From positions 62,001 to 126,000 of the forward strand of contig CAVRUJ010000001.1 in the NCBI GenBank assembly GCA_963724385.1: 64,000 nucleotides of DNA, given 5' to 3'. This document shows, piece after piece, positions 25,305 to 33,835 of this stretch. The stretch is from DASXQK01 sp963724385 (GTDB taxonomy: Bacteria; Pseudomonadota; Alphaproteobacteria; Dongiales; Dongiaceae). A program made the translations under genes and the position numbers. The notes under the pieces were generated by a model. That model was given only the letters and a program-made list of their open reading frames with translations, did no database searches and had not been told where the DNA came from. Every line of letters begins with the position of its first letter. Position 1 is the first letter of the stretch.

Positions 25305-25423
25305 CGAAACCTCCTCTTGAGTCAACCTCGAATGGGGTCGTGCCGCGCGCTCCCTGGCAGCGTGGCGTCAGCCACGGGCCGTCGGTGACTGAGCCGATAT
25401 TCACAGGTTTTTCCCGCAATACA

Positions 25424-25437
25424 TTGACTCAAGTCAA
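25424..25437. promoter_or_regulatory. FNR/FixK-type box between DUF3309 and cardiolipin synthase genes
   Basis: TTGAC-TCAA-GTCAA is a perfect palindrome of the CRP/FNR-family type. On the plus strand a CATACT (4 of 6 matches to TATAAT) begins about 26 bases from its centre, near the position expected for an activated promoter toward the cardiolipin synthase. Confidence 0.6.
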
Positions 25438-25558
25438 TGGACGAGTGACCCGGATCCATACTGTGCGCGATGATGGGGCGCGGCGATCGCGATCATGGAT
25501 CGCCAGGCAGTGTGTGGCTAGTCCGGTCCGGCATGGCTAGCGCGGCTGGCTGCGGGCG

Positions 25559-27046
25559 GTGCAGAGTTGCAGTACCAGCGCAGTTGCAGCCATCCACCAG
25601 GAGAGCGAGCTGAATTACGATCTTGCAGTCGGACTATTCGCCGTTCTCGCGGTGCTTCACTGCCTGGCCGCGACGACGGTCACCGCGCATGTGCTGCTCA
25701 AGAAGCGGGACGTTCGATCGGCGATCGCCTGGATCGGCGTGGCTTGGCTGTCACTCGGGCTTGGCGCGGCTCTATATTTCGTTTTCGGGATCAATCGGGT
25801 CGTTCGCCGGGCCGCGCGCATCGGTCGCCGCGCGACGATGCGCAAGGCACTGGGCGAAGCAAAATCCGCCATGCCGGAAATCGCAAAACTGTCCCGCAAT
25901 ATCGCTCCCATCGCGAGGGTCGGCGAGCTGGCAACGGGTTTTGCGCTCACGGCCGGCAATGAGCTGTCGATCTATCGGGGCGGCGACGAAGCCTATCCAG
26001 CCATGTTGGAAGCCATTCGTGGCGCCGAACGCAGCATAGCGCTTGCCTCCTATATCTTCCGGGCCGACAGTGTCGGCCGTTCGTTTGTCGCGGCGCTGAG
26101 CGAGGCAAAGTCGCGCGGTGTCGAGATTCGCGTGCTGGTCGATGGTGTAGGCAGCGGCTACTTGTATTCACCCATAGCGCGGGGTCTCACGGCCGCTGGC
26201 ATTCCCCATGCGGCATTCCTTCAGCACTGGCTGCCGTGGCGAATGACTTTTCTCAACATGAGAAACCACAAGAAGCTTCTCATCATCGATGGGGCATTTG
26301 GCTTCACGGGCGGGCTGAACATAGGGGTGGAGAACGTCGTGGCCGAACACCCCCGACACCCGGTCGATGACGTCCATTTCCGGCTCGATGGTCCGGTCGT
26401 CCGGCAATTGATGGTGACCTTCGCGGAAGACTGGCAGTTCGCGACGGGGGAAGCGTTGAGCGGGGACCCCTGGTGGCCGAAGGTCCCGGCCGCGGGTTCA
26501 ATGCTGGCGCACGGCATCAGTTCGGGTCCGGACGAGGATATCGGCGTCTTGACGTCGATTCTGGCCACGGCGGTCGGTGAAGCGGAACATCGCGTGCGGA
26601 TCGTTACCCCCTATTTCCTGCCCGATCAAACGCTCAACGCTTGCATCGTCCTGGCCGCGCTCCGCGGGGTCGAGGTCGATATCGTGGTTCCCGGCCGCTC
26701 GGATTACAGAGCGTTCGATTGGGCGATGCGCGCGCATCTCGCGTTGCTCGCTGCGCCGGGCATCAACATCCATGTGTCGCCTGCTCCATTCGACCACAGC
26801 AAGCTCATGACCGTAGATGGAAGCTGGTGCCTGCTGGGGAGTGCCAATTGGGACGTTCGAAGCTCGCGATTGAACTTCGAGTTCAACGTGGCCTGCTACG
26901 ATCGAGAGGCCGCGGCGGCAATGGATCAGTTGATCGACCGAAAGATATCCGGCTCGCATGGCGTTTCGGCCCGCGCCCTTGCCGAAAGAAGCATGGCGGT
27001 TCGCCTTCGCGATGCCGCTGCGCGCCTGATGCTGCCCTATCTCTGA
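25559..27046 (+). CDS. Cardiolipin synthase (phospholipase D family)
   Basis: About 495 aa. Two N-terminal membrane spans (LAVGLFAVLAVLHCLAATTV and AIAWIGVAWLSLGLGAALYF) are followed by two HKD phosphodiesterase motifs: HKKLLIIDGAFGFTGGLNIG and HSKLMTVDGSWCLLGSANWD. This is the ClsA/ClsB architecture, condensing two phosphatidylglycerols at the inner membrane. The start is uncertain: GTG at 25559 gives the longest frame; CCAGGAGAGCGAG before a CTG at 25610 is the better Shine–Dalgarno. Base composition is less GC-rich than neighbouring housekeeping genes. An FNR-type box lies upstream, and an EEP-family gene follows. Confidence 0.9.
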   Translation: MQSCSTSAVAAIHQESELNYDLAVGLFAVLAVLHCLAATTVTAHVLLKKRDVRSAIAWIGVAWLSLGLGAALYFVFGINRVVRRAARIGRRATMRKALGEAKSAMPEIAKLSRNIAPIARVGELATGFALTAGNELSIYRGGDEAYPAMLEAIRGAERSIALASYIFRADSVGRSFVAALSEAKSRGVEIRVLVDGVGSGYLYSPIARGLTAAGIPHAAFLQHWLPWRMTFLNMRNHKKLLIIDGAFGFTGGLNIGVENVVAEHPRHPVDDVHFRLDGPVVRQLMVTFAEDWQFATGEALSGDPWWPKVPAAGSMLAHGISSGPDEDIGVLTSILATAVGEAEHRVRIVTPYFLPDQTLNACIVLAALRGVEVDIVVPGRSDYRAFDWAMRAHLALLAAPGINIHVSPAPFDHSKLMTVDGSWCLLGSANWDVRSSRLNFEFNVACYDREAAAAMDQLIDRKISGSHGVSARALAERSMAVRLRDAAARLMLPYL

Positions 27047-27294
27047 ATGGCCCCGATTAGTGAATCCGACGATGCATCCATTCATCAAGCGGCGCCTTGG
27101 AAAGCATTCTTGTGCCACGAAACCGGGCACAGCGAAGCGCGGCGCCAAGATCCAAGACACCCGAAATGCCGGTCTTGTCTTGAAGGTCCGCGCTTCCAAT
27201 CTCGGTGCCACATTGTTGGAAGCCATATGTCGCCCCCCACGTTCCAGAAGGCGGCTGCGGTGGGCCCGGGTCTGGGACGCGGAGGAACGATAGC

Positions 27295-28029
27295 TTGAAG
27301 GTCATTAGCTGGAATCTCTTGCGCCAGATCGGGGCAACGGTCGAGGACGTGGCGGCCTTGGTCAGGGAGCACCACCCGGACCTGCTGCTGTTGCAGGAGG
27401 CGACGAAGGAGCTGGAAGCTCTGCCGACTTTCGTCGGCGGCCACTTTCACCGTGTGCCGCTGCCCGATCGCATCCATGGCCTTGGGGCCTGGAGCTCGCA
27501 TCCTTTTCCCCAGCCGCAAGCCGTTCCCCTTCCGGAGTCTCGGATGCCTGGCCGGGTGCCGCTGCGCGTCGCGCAATTGGTGCGCCTGGGCGATATCACG
27601 TTCGCGAATGTTCATCTGTCGCACGGGCAGCTGCTCAATCGACGCCAATTGGCTCGCATCGTCAGCCGCCTCGAAGGTCCTGCCGCGGTGATCGGCGACT
27701 ACAATGCCTTCGGCCCCGTTATCCTGCATGGCTTCCGGGATGTCGGTCCGCGCGAGGCAACCCATATCCAGCAAAATCTCCTCCGCTTTCGCCTCGACCG
27801 ATGTCTCGTGCGTGGCCTCAGCTGCGTCAGCGCACGCACGCTGAAGAAGGGCAAGTCGGATCATCGTCCGATTGTTCTCGACCTGCGGGTCGCGGAGGAG
27901 CGAGTGCACAAAAGCAGCGGGCGGAGGGCATTGGAGCGACTTGCCTCCACCCGTTTCTTCAAGGAGGCGCGTTCAAGTAGGGCGTTCCCGCATGCTCGCG
28001 GCTCGCGTCCAGATCCGACGGTAAAATGA
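27295..28029 (+). CDS. Endonuclease/exonuclease/phosphatase (EEP) family protein
   Basis: 244 aa from a TTG with GGAGG nine bases upstream. EEP-fold residues are visible: LKVISWNLLRQ (Asn), LLLLQEA (metal-binding Glu), FANVHLSHGQ, VIGDYNAFG (Asp/Asn pair) and GKSDHRPIVLDL (Asp-His). Substrate could be a phospholipid headgroup or nucleic acid; pairing with a cardiolipin synthase suggests membrane lipid turnover, an inference. The 250 bases between it and the previous gene contain no recognisable gene. The C-terminal 50 residues are basic and poorly conserved in look. Confidence 0.82.
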   Translation: MKVISWNLLRQIGATVEDVAALVREHHPDLLLLQEATKELEALPTFVGGHFHRVPLPDRIHGLGAWSSHPFPQPQAVPLPESRMPGRVPLRVAQLVRLGDITFANVHLSHGQLLNRRQLARIVSRLEGPAAVIGDYNAFGPVILHGFRDVGPREATHIQQNLLRFRLDRCLVRGLSCVSARTLKKGKSDHRPIVLDLRVAEERVHKSSGRRALERLASTRFFKEARSSRAFPHARGSRPDPTVK

Positions 28030-28039
28030 CTTGCCGGGT

Positions 28040-28061
28040 GACGGCCTAGCCATCGGCCGTC
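28040..28061 (+). terminator. Hairpin after the EEP gene
   Basis: GACGGCC and GGCCGTC pair around an 8-base loop, 10 bases after the stop codon. No T-run follows; a weak or rho-assisted end is possible, and repeat C copy 4 follows directly. Confidence 0.4.
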
Positions 28062-28072
28062 GGCTCCGCGCT

Positions 28073-28125
28073 GGAGCAAGATCGGGTCGGCTTCAATCAA
28101 GGCGATCCCCTTGAATCTCGCTCTA
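28073..28125 (+). repeat. Repeat family C, copy 4 (decayed)
   Basis: GGAGCAAGATCGGGTCGGCTT-CAATC-AAGGCGATCCCCTTGAATCTCGCTCTA retains the outer AGCAAGAT/ATCTCGCTCT arms, but the inner stem has several mismatches compared with copies 1 and 3. Confidence 0.7.
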
Positions 28126-28156
28126 CTTCCGCAGATCAGGCGCTAGCAAACGAAGG

Positions 28157-28540
28157 TCACGGCTTGCAATTCGTGGCGCCCGGCGCGCATTTGCTCGTTT
28201 GACCGCCCGTGCCCGGCTGGATGTACTGCTGGTTGGTGCCGGTATTGGGCACGATGGTCGGGCCGGGCATGCCCTGGTTCTTCAGGGCGTTGCCGCCGCC
28301 CGTGCCTTGCCCCTGGTCGCCGGTGCCCGGCTGCTTGGTCGCATCGGTTGCGTAGCGCGTGTTGATCTGGTCGAACAGCACGAGGCCGGCGACGTCGGAG
28401 TGCTTCATCTCTGATCGAAGCCGCGAGAGCCTGTAGCGGCGGACCGCATCGAGATCGACCGGCGCGGTGGTGAACTCCATTGCCCCATGCTGACGGGCGA
28501 CCGCGGCGGTCCACGCCGACCGATCGGAAGAATCCGACAT
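28157..28540 (-). CDS. Chimeric small protein: M24-peptidase-like N-terminus joined to a Gly/Pro/Gln-rich tail
   Basis: 127 aa from an ATG with GAGGAG five bases upstream. Residues about 15–65 (AVRRYRLSRLRSEMKHSDVA, LVLFDQINTRYATDATK) closely resemble the N-terminal segment of creatinase/prolidase-fold M24 proteins. Instead of continuing, the chain switches to QPGTGDQGQGTGGG, NALKNQGMPGPTIVPNTG and a tail with two Cys (SKCAPGATNCKP), typical of small secreted or low-complexity proteins. The catalytic M24 domain is absent. It may be a fusion formed by deletion, or a remnant; expression is plausible given the ribosome-binding site. Confidence 0.6.
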   Translation of the reverse strand: MSDSSDRSAWTAAVARQHGAMEFTTAPVDLDAVRRYRLSRLRSEMKHSDVAGLVLFDQINTRYATDATKQPGTGDQGQGTGGGNALKNQGMPGPTIVPNTGTNQQYIQPGTGGQTSKCAPGATNCKP

Positions 28541-28796
28541 CGATGCTCCTCGTTTGCCTGTCGGCGACCCGGTCCTCGGGCGTCCATGCGAATCTGGCGG
28601 CACCGATGGAACCAAGGCGCTCCTTCTATAGACAACCTATCCTTGATAGGGAGTGTGCTGCCTATGACGGGAGCCGGCGGCGGCAGAGACGTCAGCGCTG
28701 CGAATTGCCAGGGGCGTCCGTGAAGCCCTTTTCGCGTCGGGCCGCGCCGCCGCGCCTCCCGACTGGTGCTTATCTCGCCGGGCGCCGGATCTTGTC

Positions 28797-28842
28797 CTAG
28801 CGCCTGATCGTCTCAAGCCAAATCGGCTTGAGACGTGAATCA
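28797..28842 (+). repeat. Repeat family C, copy 5 (CTGATCGTCTCAAGCC subtype, decayed right arm)
   Basis: CTAGCGCCTGATCGTCTCAAGCC-AAATC-GGCTTGAGACGTGAATCAG. The inner stem CGTCTCAAGCC/GGCTTGAGACG is intact; the outer right arm has diverged. It and the next copy fill the right end of a 370-base gap (28541–28909) in which no gene was seen. Confidence 0.85.
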
Positions 28843-28860
28843 GTCGCTACATCTATGAAT

Positions 28861-28912
28861 TAGAGCAAGATTCACCGATTAGGTTGCTTCAACCTAATCG
28901 GATCTTGCTCTA
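28861..28912 (+). repeat. Repeat family C, copy 6 (complete palindrome)
   Basis: TAGAGCAAGATTCACCGATTAGGTT-GCTTC-AACCTAATCGGATCTTGCTCTA: outer arm TAGAGCAAGAT and inner arm CGATTAGGTT both pair. Its last three bases (CTA) provide the TAG stop codon of the NodT-like gene on the minus strand. Confidence 0.92.
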
Positions 28913-30383
28913 GGGATTGCGCTGCCACCAGCCGCCGCCCAGCGCCGTAAACAGCCCTGCCGTGTCCTGGAGGCGCTGTGCCTGCGCCAGGACATAGCCC
29001 TGGCGGGCCTGGTGATACGAGCGCTGGGCGTCCAGGAGGCTGAGCAGATCCGACTTTCCGGCCGCGTAGCTGTCGCGCTGGAGGCTGAGCGAGGCGCTCG
29101 CGGTGTCCAGCACGCGTCGCTCCGCGTCCACCAGTTCGGCATCATGGGCCAGGGCCAGCAAGTTGTCCGCCACTTGTTGCAGGCCCTGGAGGACGGTCTG
29201 CTCATAGGTAGCCAGAGATGCCTGATACGCGTCGATGGCGGCCTTTCGCTCGGCCTCGAGCGTGCCGCCGTGAAAGATCGGCTGCGTCAGCCCGGCAGCC
29301 AGGGACCAAAACGTGGAGACCGCGGTGAACAAAGGGCTGGGGCTTATGGCCTGCTGCGCCAGCGATGCCGACAGGGTGATGTTCGGATAGAGCTGGGCCG
29401 TGGCGACGCCGATCGCAGCGCTGTCGGCGTGTAGTTGCGCCTCGGCGGCCAGGATATCGGGCCGCTGGCGGGCCAGCGCCGAAGGCAGGCTCAACGGCAA
29501 GTCCGCCGGCAGGGTGAACTCCTTCAGATCGAACTCCGGCGCCGACCATTCGGCCGGCGCGCGTCCGACCAGTACGGCGAGGCCATCCCGCGCAGCTGCA
29601 AGCTGCTGGTTGAGCGGCGGCAGGATCGTCTGGTCCGTGCCCAGCTGGGTTTCCGCCGTCAGGAACGTCCGTGCGGGCCACCTTTCCCGCCTCGTAGGAT
29701 TGCTGGACGAGGGACAGGTTCTGCTGGTCGCTCGCGATGATGTCTTCGGCGACCTGGATATGTGCCCGCAGGGAAGCAATGTCGATCGCGCTCAGGACCG
29801 CGTTGCCGGTCAGCGCCAGATAGGCCGCGCCCAACTCGTAGTGCTGCAGATCGGCCAGCGCCTGCTGCTGCTCGATCCCGCGCCTCGTGCCTCCGAACAC
29901 ATCCAGCGAATATTCGACGCTTGGGCCCACGGAATAGAAATTGGAATAGCGGGCGGCGGACCCCGACTGTCCGGGTTGGCGCTCGCGCTGGACGCTGGCG
30001 CTGAGATCGACCTGTGGGTAGAGGCCGCCTTGGGCCGCAATCACGTTCTGCTGGGCCTGGGCAAGGGTCGCCCGGGCGGCGGCAATCGTCTTGCTGCCCT
30101 GGATCGCCTCGGCTACCACGGAAGACAAGCCCGGCGAGCGGAACAGGCTCCACCATTCGGCGGTAATCTCGTTCCCCAGGCGAACGCGCTGCTCCGCCTC
30201 GCCGGTGCTGGAGGTGATTTCGCTCGGCATCGTGCCGGCGGTGTAGCTCTGGGCGCTCGGCGGGTCCGGCCGCGCGAAATCGGGACCCACGGTGCAGGCG
30301 CCGAGGCCGAGGAGAAGTTTGGCCGAGAGACACAGGGCCATTGTCCTCGGGCGCAGGCGCCGCCAGCGGGCCGCCTCATTCAT
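28910..30383 (-). pseudogene. NodT-family outer membrane efflux channel, interrupted by one frameshift
   Basis: The first part (from 30383) has a lipoprotein signal (LLLGLGACTVGPDF) and the outer membrane factor repeat up to SYEAGKVARTDV. It then leaves frame; the other frame continues at once with LTAETQLGTDQTILPPLNQQ and runs to ALGGGWWQRNP. A single extra base near 29665 on the plus strand (GACGTTCCTGACG where GACGTCCTGACG would keep frame) explains it. Joined, the protein would be about 490 aa, normal for the family. It ends in repeat C and overlaps the macB stop. Either a real lesion or a sequencing error; the rest is intact. Confidence 0.85.
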
Positions 30384-32445
30384 AGCGCAGCGCCTCGATG
30401 GGATTGAGACGAGAGGCGCGCCTGGCCGGGTAGTATCCGAAGAATACCCCCACGGCGGCGGAAAAGAGGAAACCGCCCGCCATGGCCACCGACGAAAGTT
30501 GCGTCGGCCATCCCGCGGCCAGGGAGATGCCCTCCGATATGGCGACCCCGGCCAGAATGCCGACGAGGCCTCCGATCCCGCTGAGGAGCACAGCCTCGAT
30601 CAGGAACTGCATCAGGACATGGGCGCGGCGCGCGCCGACGGCCATCCGGATGCCGATCTCGCGGGTTCGCTCGGTCACCGACACGAGCAGGATGTTCATG
30701 ATGCCGATGCCCCCCACGACCAACGATATGGACGCGACCGCGGCCAGCAGAATGGCCATGATCTGGGCGCTGCTTTCGGCGGCCTGGGTGATATCGCTGA
30801 TGTTGCGGACGTCGAAGTCGGCCGGCTGGCCCGCAGGGACGTGATGTCTGGCCGTCAGGATCTGGCTCAATTGCTCCTTGGCCATGGGAACCAGCTCCGT
30901 GGCGCGCGCCTGAACGAAGATGGTGTTCACGTAGCCCGTGAGCTTGGGCTGGAGACCGAAGGGGTTGGGGCTCAGATCGTAGGTCGCATTCTGGTTGGCC
31001 TGGCTCTGGCTTGGGGCCGCCACGCCCAGGACCTTGCGCTCCGCGGTGGTGAAGGGAATGAGGACGACATCGTCTTGATCCTGCCCGAATCCTGTCTGGC
31101 CCTTCGCTTGGAGCAGCCCGATGACCTGCATTGGCACGTTTTTGATAAAGATCGTTGCGCCAATGGGATTCTCGTGGGCGCCGAACAGATTGCGGAGCAC
31201 GGTCTGCCCGATCAGACAGACCCGGGCGGCGGTGTCGTCGTCTTCCTCGATCATCGACCGGCCGGCGACGACGGGCCAGACCCTTATGTCCAGGTAGCTG
31301 GGGTTGACCCCCTGGACGCTCGTGTTCCAGTTCTTGTTGGCGTATTGGAGTTGGGTGGCCTGGCGGATCAGGTAGCCGACCCTGATGACGGCCGGAGCCC
31401 CTTTCTGGATCAACTCGGCGTCCGCTACGGTGAGCGTGGAGGCGCTGCCAAAACCGGCGCGAACGCCGCCGGTCGTGGTCGCGCCCGGCAGGACGATGAG
31501 GAGGTTGGCGCCCAGGCTCTCGATCTGCGCCTTCACGGCGGCATTGGCGCCTTGGCCCACCGCAACCATGGTGATGAGGGCCGCCACGCCGATGAAGATC
31601 CCCAGCATCGTGAGCGCCGAGCGCATTTTGTTCCGCGCCATCGCCTGCCAGGCGGCACCGAGAGCCATCCACAGGAGCGGCAGGACCGCACTTGTCCGGG
31701 GGCCGCCCGCCGCTGGGGACGGTACGGCCGGAGCCGTCGGCATCGGCCCGACTCTCCCGCCCTTCACCTCGTCGGTCAGGATCATGCCGTCGCGCATGGT
31801 GATGATCCGCTCGGCATAGAGGGCCATGTCCGGCTCATGGGTAACAAGGACGACGGTCAGGCCCCGCTCGCGGTTGAGAGCCTGGATCGTCGCCATGATC
31901 TCGTTGGAGGTCTTGGTATCGAGATTGCCCGTGGGCTCGTCCGCCAGAAGGATGGCCGGATTGTTGATGAGGGCGCGGGCGATGGCAACGCGCTGTTGCT
32001 GGCCGCCCGAGAGTTGGCTCGGATGGTTCTGCTCCCGGCCCGCAAGGCCGATCGCCTGCAGCGCCTCGCTGACGCGTGCGGCGCCGTCGCCGTGGCGCCC
32101 CGAATAGAGCAGGGGCAAAGCGACGTTCTCCGCTGCGCTCGTCCGGGGGAGCAGGTTGAAGCTCTGGAACACGAATCCGATCCGCTCGCTGCGCAGTCGC
32201 GCCAGGGCCGGCTCGTCTTTCCGCCCGATCTCCTCTCCCTCGAGGAAATAGTCACCGGCCGTCGGCCTGTCGAGGCAGCCCAGGATGTTCATCAAGGTCG
32301 ACTTGCCCGAGCCCGATGAGCCCATGATCGCGACGAACGCGCCTGGCTCGATCTTCAGGTTGACTCGGCCCAGAGCGCGAACCTCGACGTCTCCAAGCCG
32401 GAAGACCTTGGTCACGTTCCGCAATTCAATGATCGGCGGGGGCAC
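30376..32445 (-). CDS. macB: MacB-type ABC transporter (ATPase fused to permease)
   Basis: 689 aa. N-terminal ATPase: Walker A GSSGSGKST, signature LSGGQQQRVAIARAL, Walker B AILLADEPTGNLD. The permease half has four membrane helices, one near residue 270 and three at the C-terminal end (LLAAVASISLVVGGIGIMNI, LIEAVLLSGIGGLVGILAG, GGFLFSAAVGVFFGYYPARR), with a large periplasmic domain between. MacB exports macrolides, peptides or lipids with MacA and an outer membrane factor, all three encoded here in a row. It shares 8 bases with the frameshifted NodT-like gene. Confidence 0.94.
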   Translation of the reverse strand: MPPPIIELRNVTKVFRLGDVEVRALGRVNLKIEPGAFVAIMGSSGSGKSTLMNILGCLDRPTAGDYFLEGEEIGRKDEPALARLRSERIGFVFQSFNLLPRTSAAENVALPLLYSGRHGDGAARVSEALQAIGLAGREQNHPSQLSGGQQQRVAIARALINNPAILLADEPTGNLDTKTSNEIMATIQALNRERGLTVVLVTHEPDMALYAERIITMRDGMILTDEVKGGRVGPMPTAPAVPSPAAGGPRTSAVLPLLWMALGAAWQAMARNKMRSALTMLGIFIGVAALITMVAVGQGANAAVKAQIESLGANLLIVLPGATTTGGVRAGFGSASTLTVADAELIQKGAPAVIRVGYLIRQATQLQYANKNWNTSVQGVNPSYLDIRVWPVVAGRSMIEEDDDTAARVCLIGQTVLRNLFGAHENPIGATIFIKNVPMQVIGLLQAKGQTGFGQDQDDVVLIPFTTAERKVLGVAAPSQSQANQNATYDLSPNPFGLQPKLTGYVNTIFVQARATELVPMAKEQLSQILTARHHVPAGQPADFDVRNISDITQAAESSAQIMAILLAAVASISLVVGGIGIMNILLVSVTERTREIGIRMAVGARRAHVLMQFLIEAVLLSGIGGLVGILAGVAISEGISLAAGWPTQLSSVAMAGGFLFSAAVGVFFGYYPARRASRLNPIEALRYE

Positions 32446-32457
32446 GGCGTGGACTTT

Positions 32458-33642
32458 TCACAACCGGAACGGGGAGCGGGCCGCGGCTGTGCCGCTTCCC
32501 GTGCTGTCGCCGCCGATTTGATCGACGATGACGGCATCGCCCGGCCTCAGGTCTCCGGAAACAATTTCCGCAAGGCTCCCGTCGTCAATGCCTGTCGTGA
32601 CCGACAGTCGGACGGGCACGCCATCGCGCAAGGCCCAGACGTGATCCGGGGGCTGCCCCGCAGCCGGCTGGTTTTCGGTCCCTGCGATCCCCGAAGGCTC
32701 AAAGCGCAGGGCTGCGACGGGTGCGCGCAATGCGCCCGCCCGTTCTTCGGTGACGATGCGGGCATCGGCGGTCATGCCCGGCAGCAGCAGCATATTGGAG
32801 TTGTCGACGCTGATCACGACGTCGTAAGTCACGACGTTCTGGACCGTGATCGGCGCCTGGCGCAGCTGGAAGACGACGCCATGGAACGTCAAGTGCGGAT
32901 AGGCGTCGACCGTGAAGGATGCCTTCTTGCCGACCCTGACTCCGCCGATATCGGCCTCGGCGACGTTGGTGTCGACCTGCATCTTGGTCAGGTCCTGGGC
33001 GATCAGGAACAGGGTCGGCGTCTGGAAGCTTGCCGCCACCGTCTGTCCGACATTGACGGCGCGCGAGACGACGACCCCGTCGACGGGCGAGACGATATCC
33101 GTGTAGTCGAGGTTGATCTGGGCCGCCTCCAGCGCCGCGGCGCGCTGGGCAATGGCCGTCTTGTCCAGTTCAACCTGGGCCACCAACTGCCCGAAATTGC
33201 TTTGGTCGCTGTCGACGCTGTCCTGGGAAACGATGCCTCGCTTCAACAACCCGGCATCCCGCGCATAGGTGATACGGGCATACTGAAGGCCTGCCTGGTC
33301 CTTTGTGAGCTGGGCCTTCGCGCTGGCGAGGTTCGCATTGGCCTGGTCGACAACCACCTGGTACGGCCGCGGGTCGATCTTGGCGCAGAGCTGCCCCGCC
33401 TTGACCTGCGTGTTGTAGTCGCAGGACAGCGACTGGATTCTCCCCGAGACATATGTGCCCACCTGCACTGTGATCACCGGGTTGACGCTGCCGGTCGCCG
33501 TGATTGATCGCGTGATCGTGCCCATGGTCGCCTGTACCGTGATGTATTGCACGGGCGCCGGCCGGCTCGCCCACCAATAGCCGGCAGCCGCCGCGACCAC
33601 CGCCAGCGCGAGCAATCCCACCAAGAGTCTACGGATATGCAT
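32458..33642 (-). CDS. macA: MacA-like periplasmic adaptor
   Basis: 394 aa membrane fusion protein. N-terminal anchor LLVGLLALAVVAAAAGYWWA, then GSVNPVITVQVGTYVSGRI (lipoyl-like half), a long alpha hairpin (DQANANLASAKAQLTKDQAG ...), and VVVSRAVNVGQTVAASFQTP as the second lipoyl half, followed by beta-barrel and membrane-proximal domains. It links MacB to an outer membrane channel. It lies 12 bases upstream of macB in the same operon. Its promoter lies in the 193-base gap shared with the divergent stress-protein gene, which holds FNR-type sites. Confidence 0.92.
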   Translation of the reverse strand: MHIRRLLVGLLALAVVAAAAGYWWASRPAPVQYITVQATMGTITRSITATGSVNPVITVQVGTYVSGRIQSLSCDYNTQVKAGQLCAKIDPRPYQVVVDQANANLASAKAQLTKDQAGLQYARITYARDAGLLKRGIVSQDSVDSDQSNFGQLVAQVELDKTAIAQRAAALEAAQINLDYTDIVSPVDGVVVSRAVNVGQTVAASFQTPTLFLIAQDLTKMQVDTNVAEADIGGVRVGKKASFTVDAYPHLTFHGVVFQLRQAPITVQNVVTYDVVISVDNSNMLLLPGMTADARIVTEERAGALRAPVAALRFEPSGIAGTENQPAAGQPPDHVWALRDGVPVRLSVTTGIDDGSLAEIVSGDLRPGDAVIVDQIGGDSTGSGTAAARSPFRL

Positions 33643-33732
33643 TCACTCGGTTTTCCGAAACAGGATGGCCGGCCCCGCTGCCATGTCAGTCTCCAGCCTG
33701 ATGCAAGCATTCAGGCTTTCCTCGAGCGCTCA

Positions 33733-33746
33733 TTGCGGTAGGTCAA
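33733..33746. promoter_or_regulatory. Weak FNR/FixK-like site in the macA–usp gap
   Basis: TTGCG-GTAG-GTCAA matches one full half-site and three bases of the other. It is about 29 bases centre-to-centre from the stronger site at 33762. Possibly a second site for the same regulator. Confidence 0.35.
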
Positions 33747-33761
33747 TGGAACGGCCCGATA

Positions 33762-33775
33762 TTGATCTGAATCAG
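33762..33775. promoter_or_regulatory. FNR-type box upstream of the universal stress protein gene
   Basis: TTGAT-CTGA-ATCAG, nine of ten consensus positions of TTGAT-N4-ATCAA. A CAAAAT (4 of 6 to TATAAT) starts about 28 bases from its centre, giving a predicted start near 33809 and a short leader to the ATG at 33836. Confidence 0.65.
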
Positions 33776-33835
33776 TGAAAGGCCACCCTGAATCTCCAAA
33801 ATGACGGCTCTGGGTCCCTGGTCTGGAGAAAGCCG

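Noticed and set aside
27047..27294. The gap between cardiolipin synthase and the EEP gene considered as an additional small gene.
   Set aside because: Short frames exist in several phases, but none has a ribosome-binding site or recognisable composition; the EEP TTG with GGAGG is the better start.
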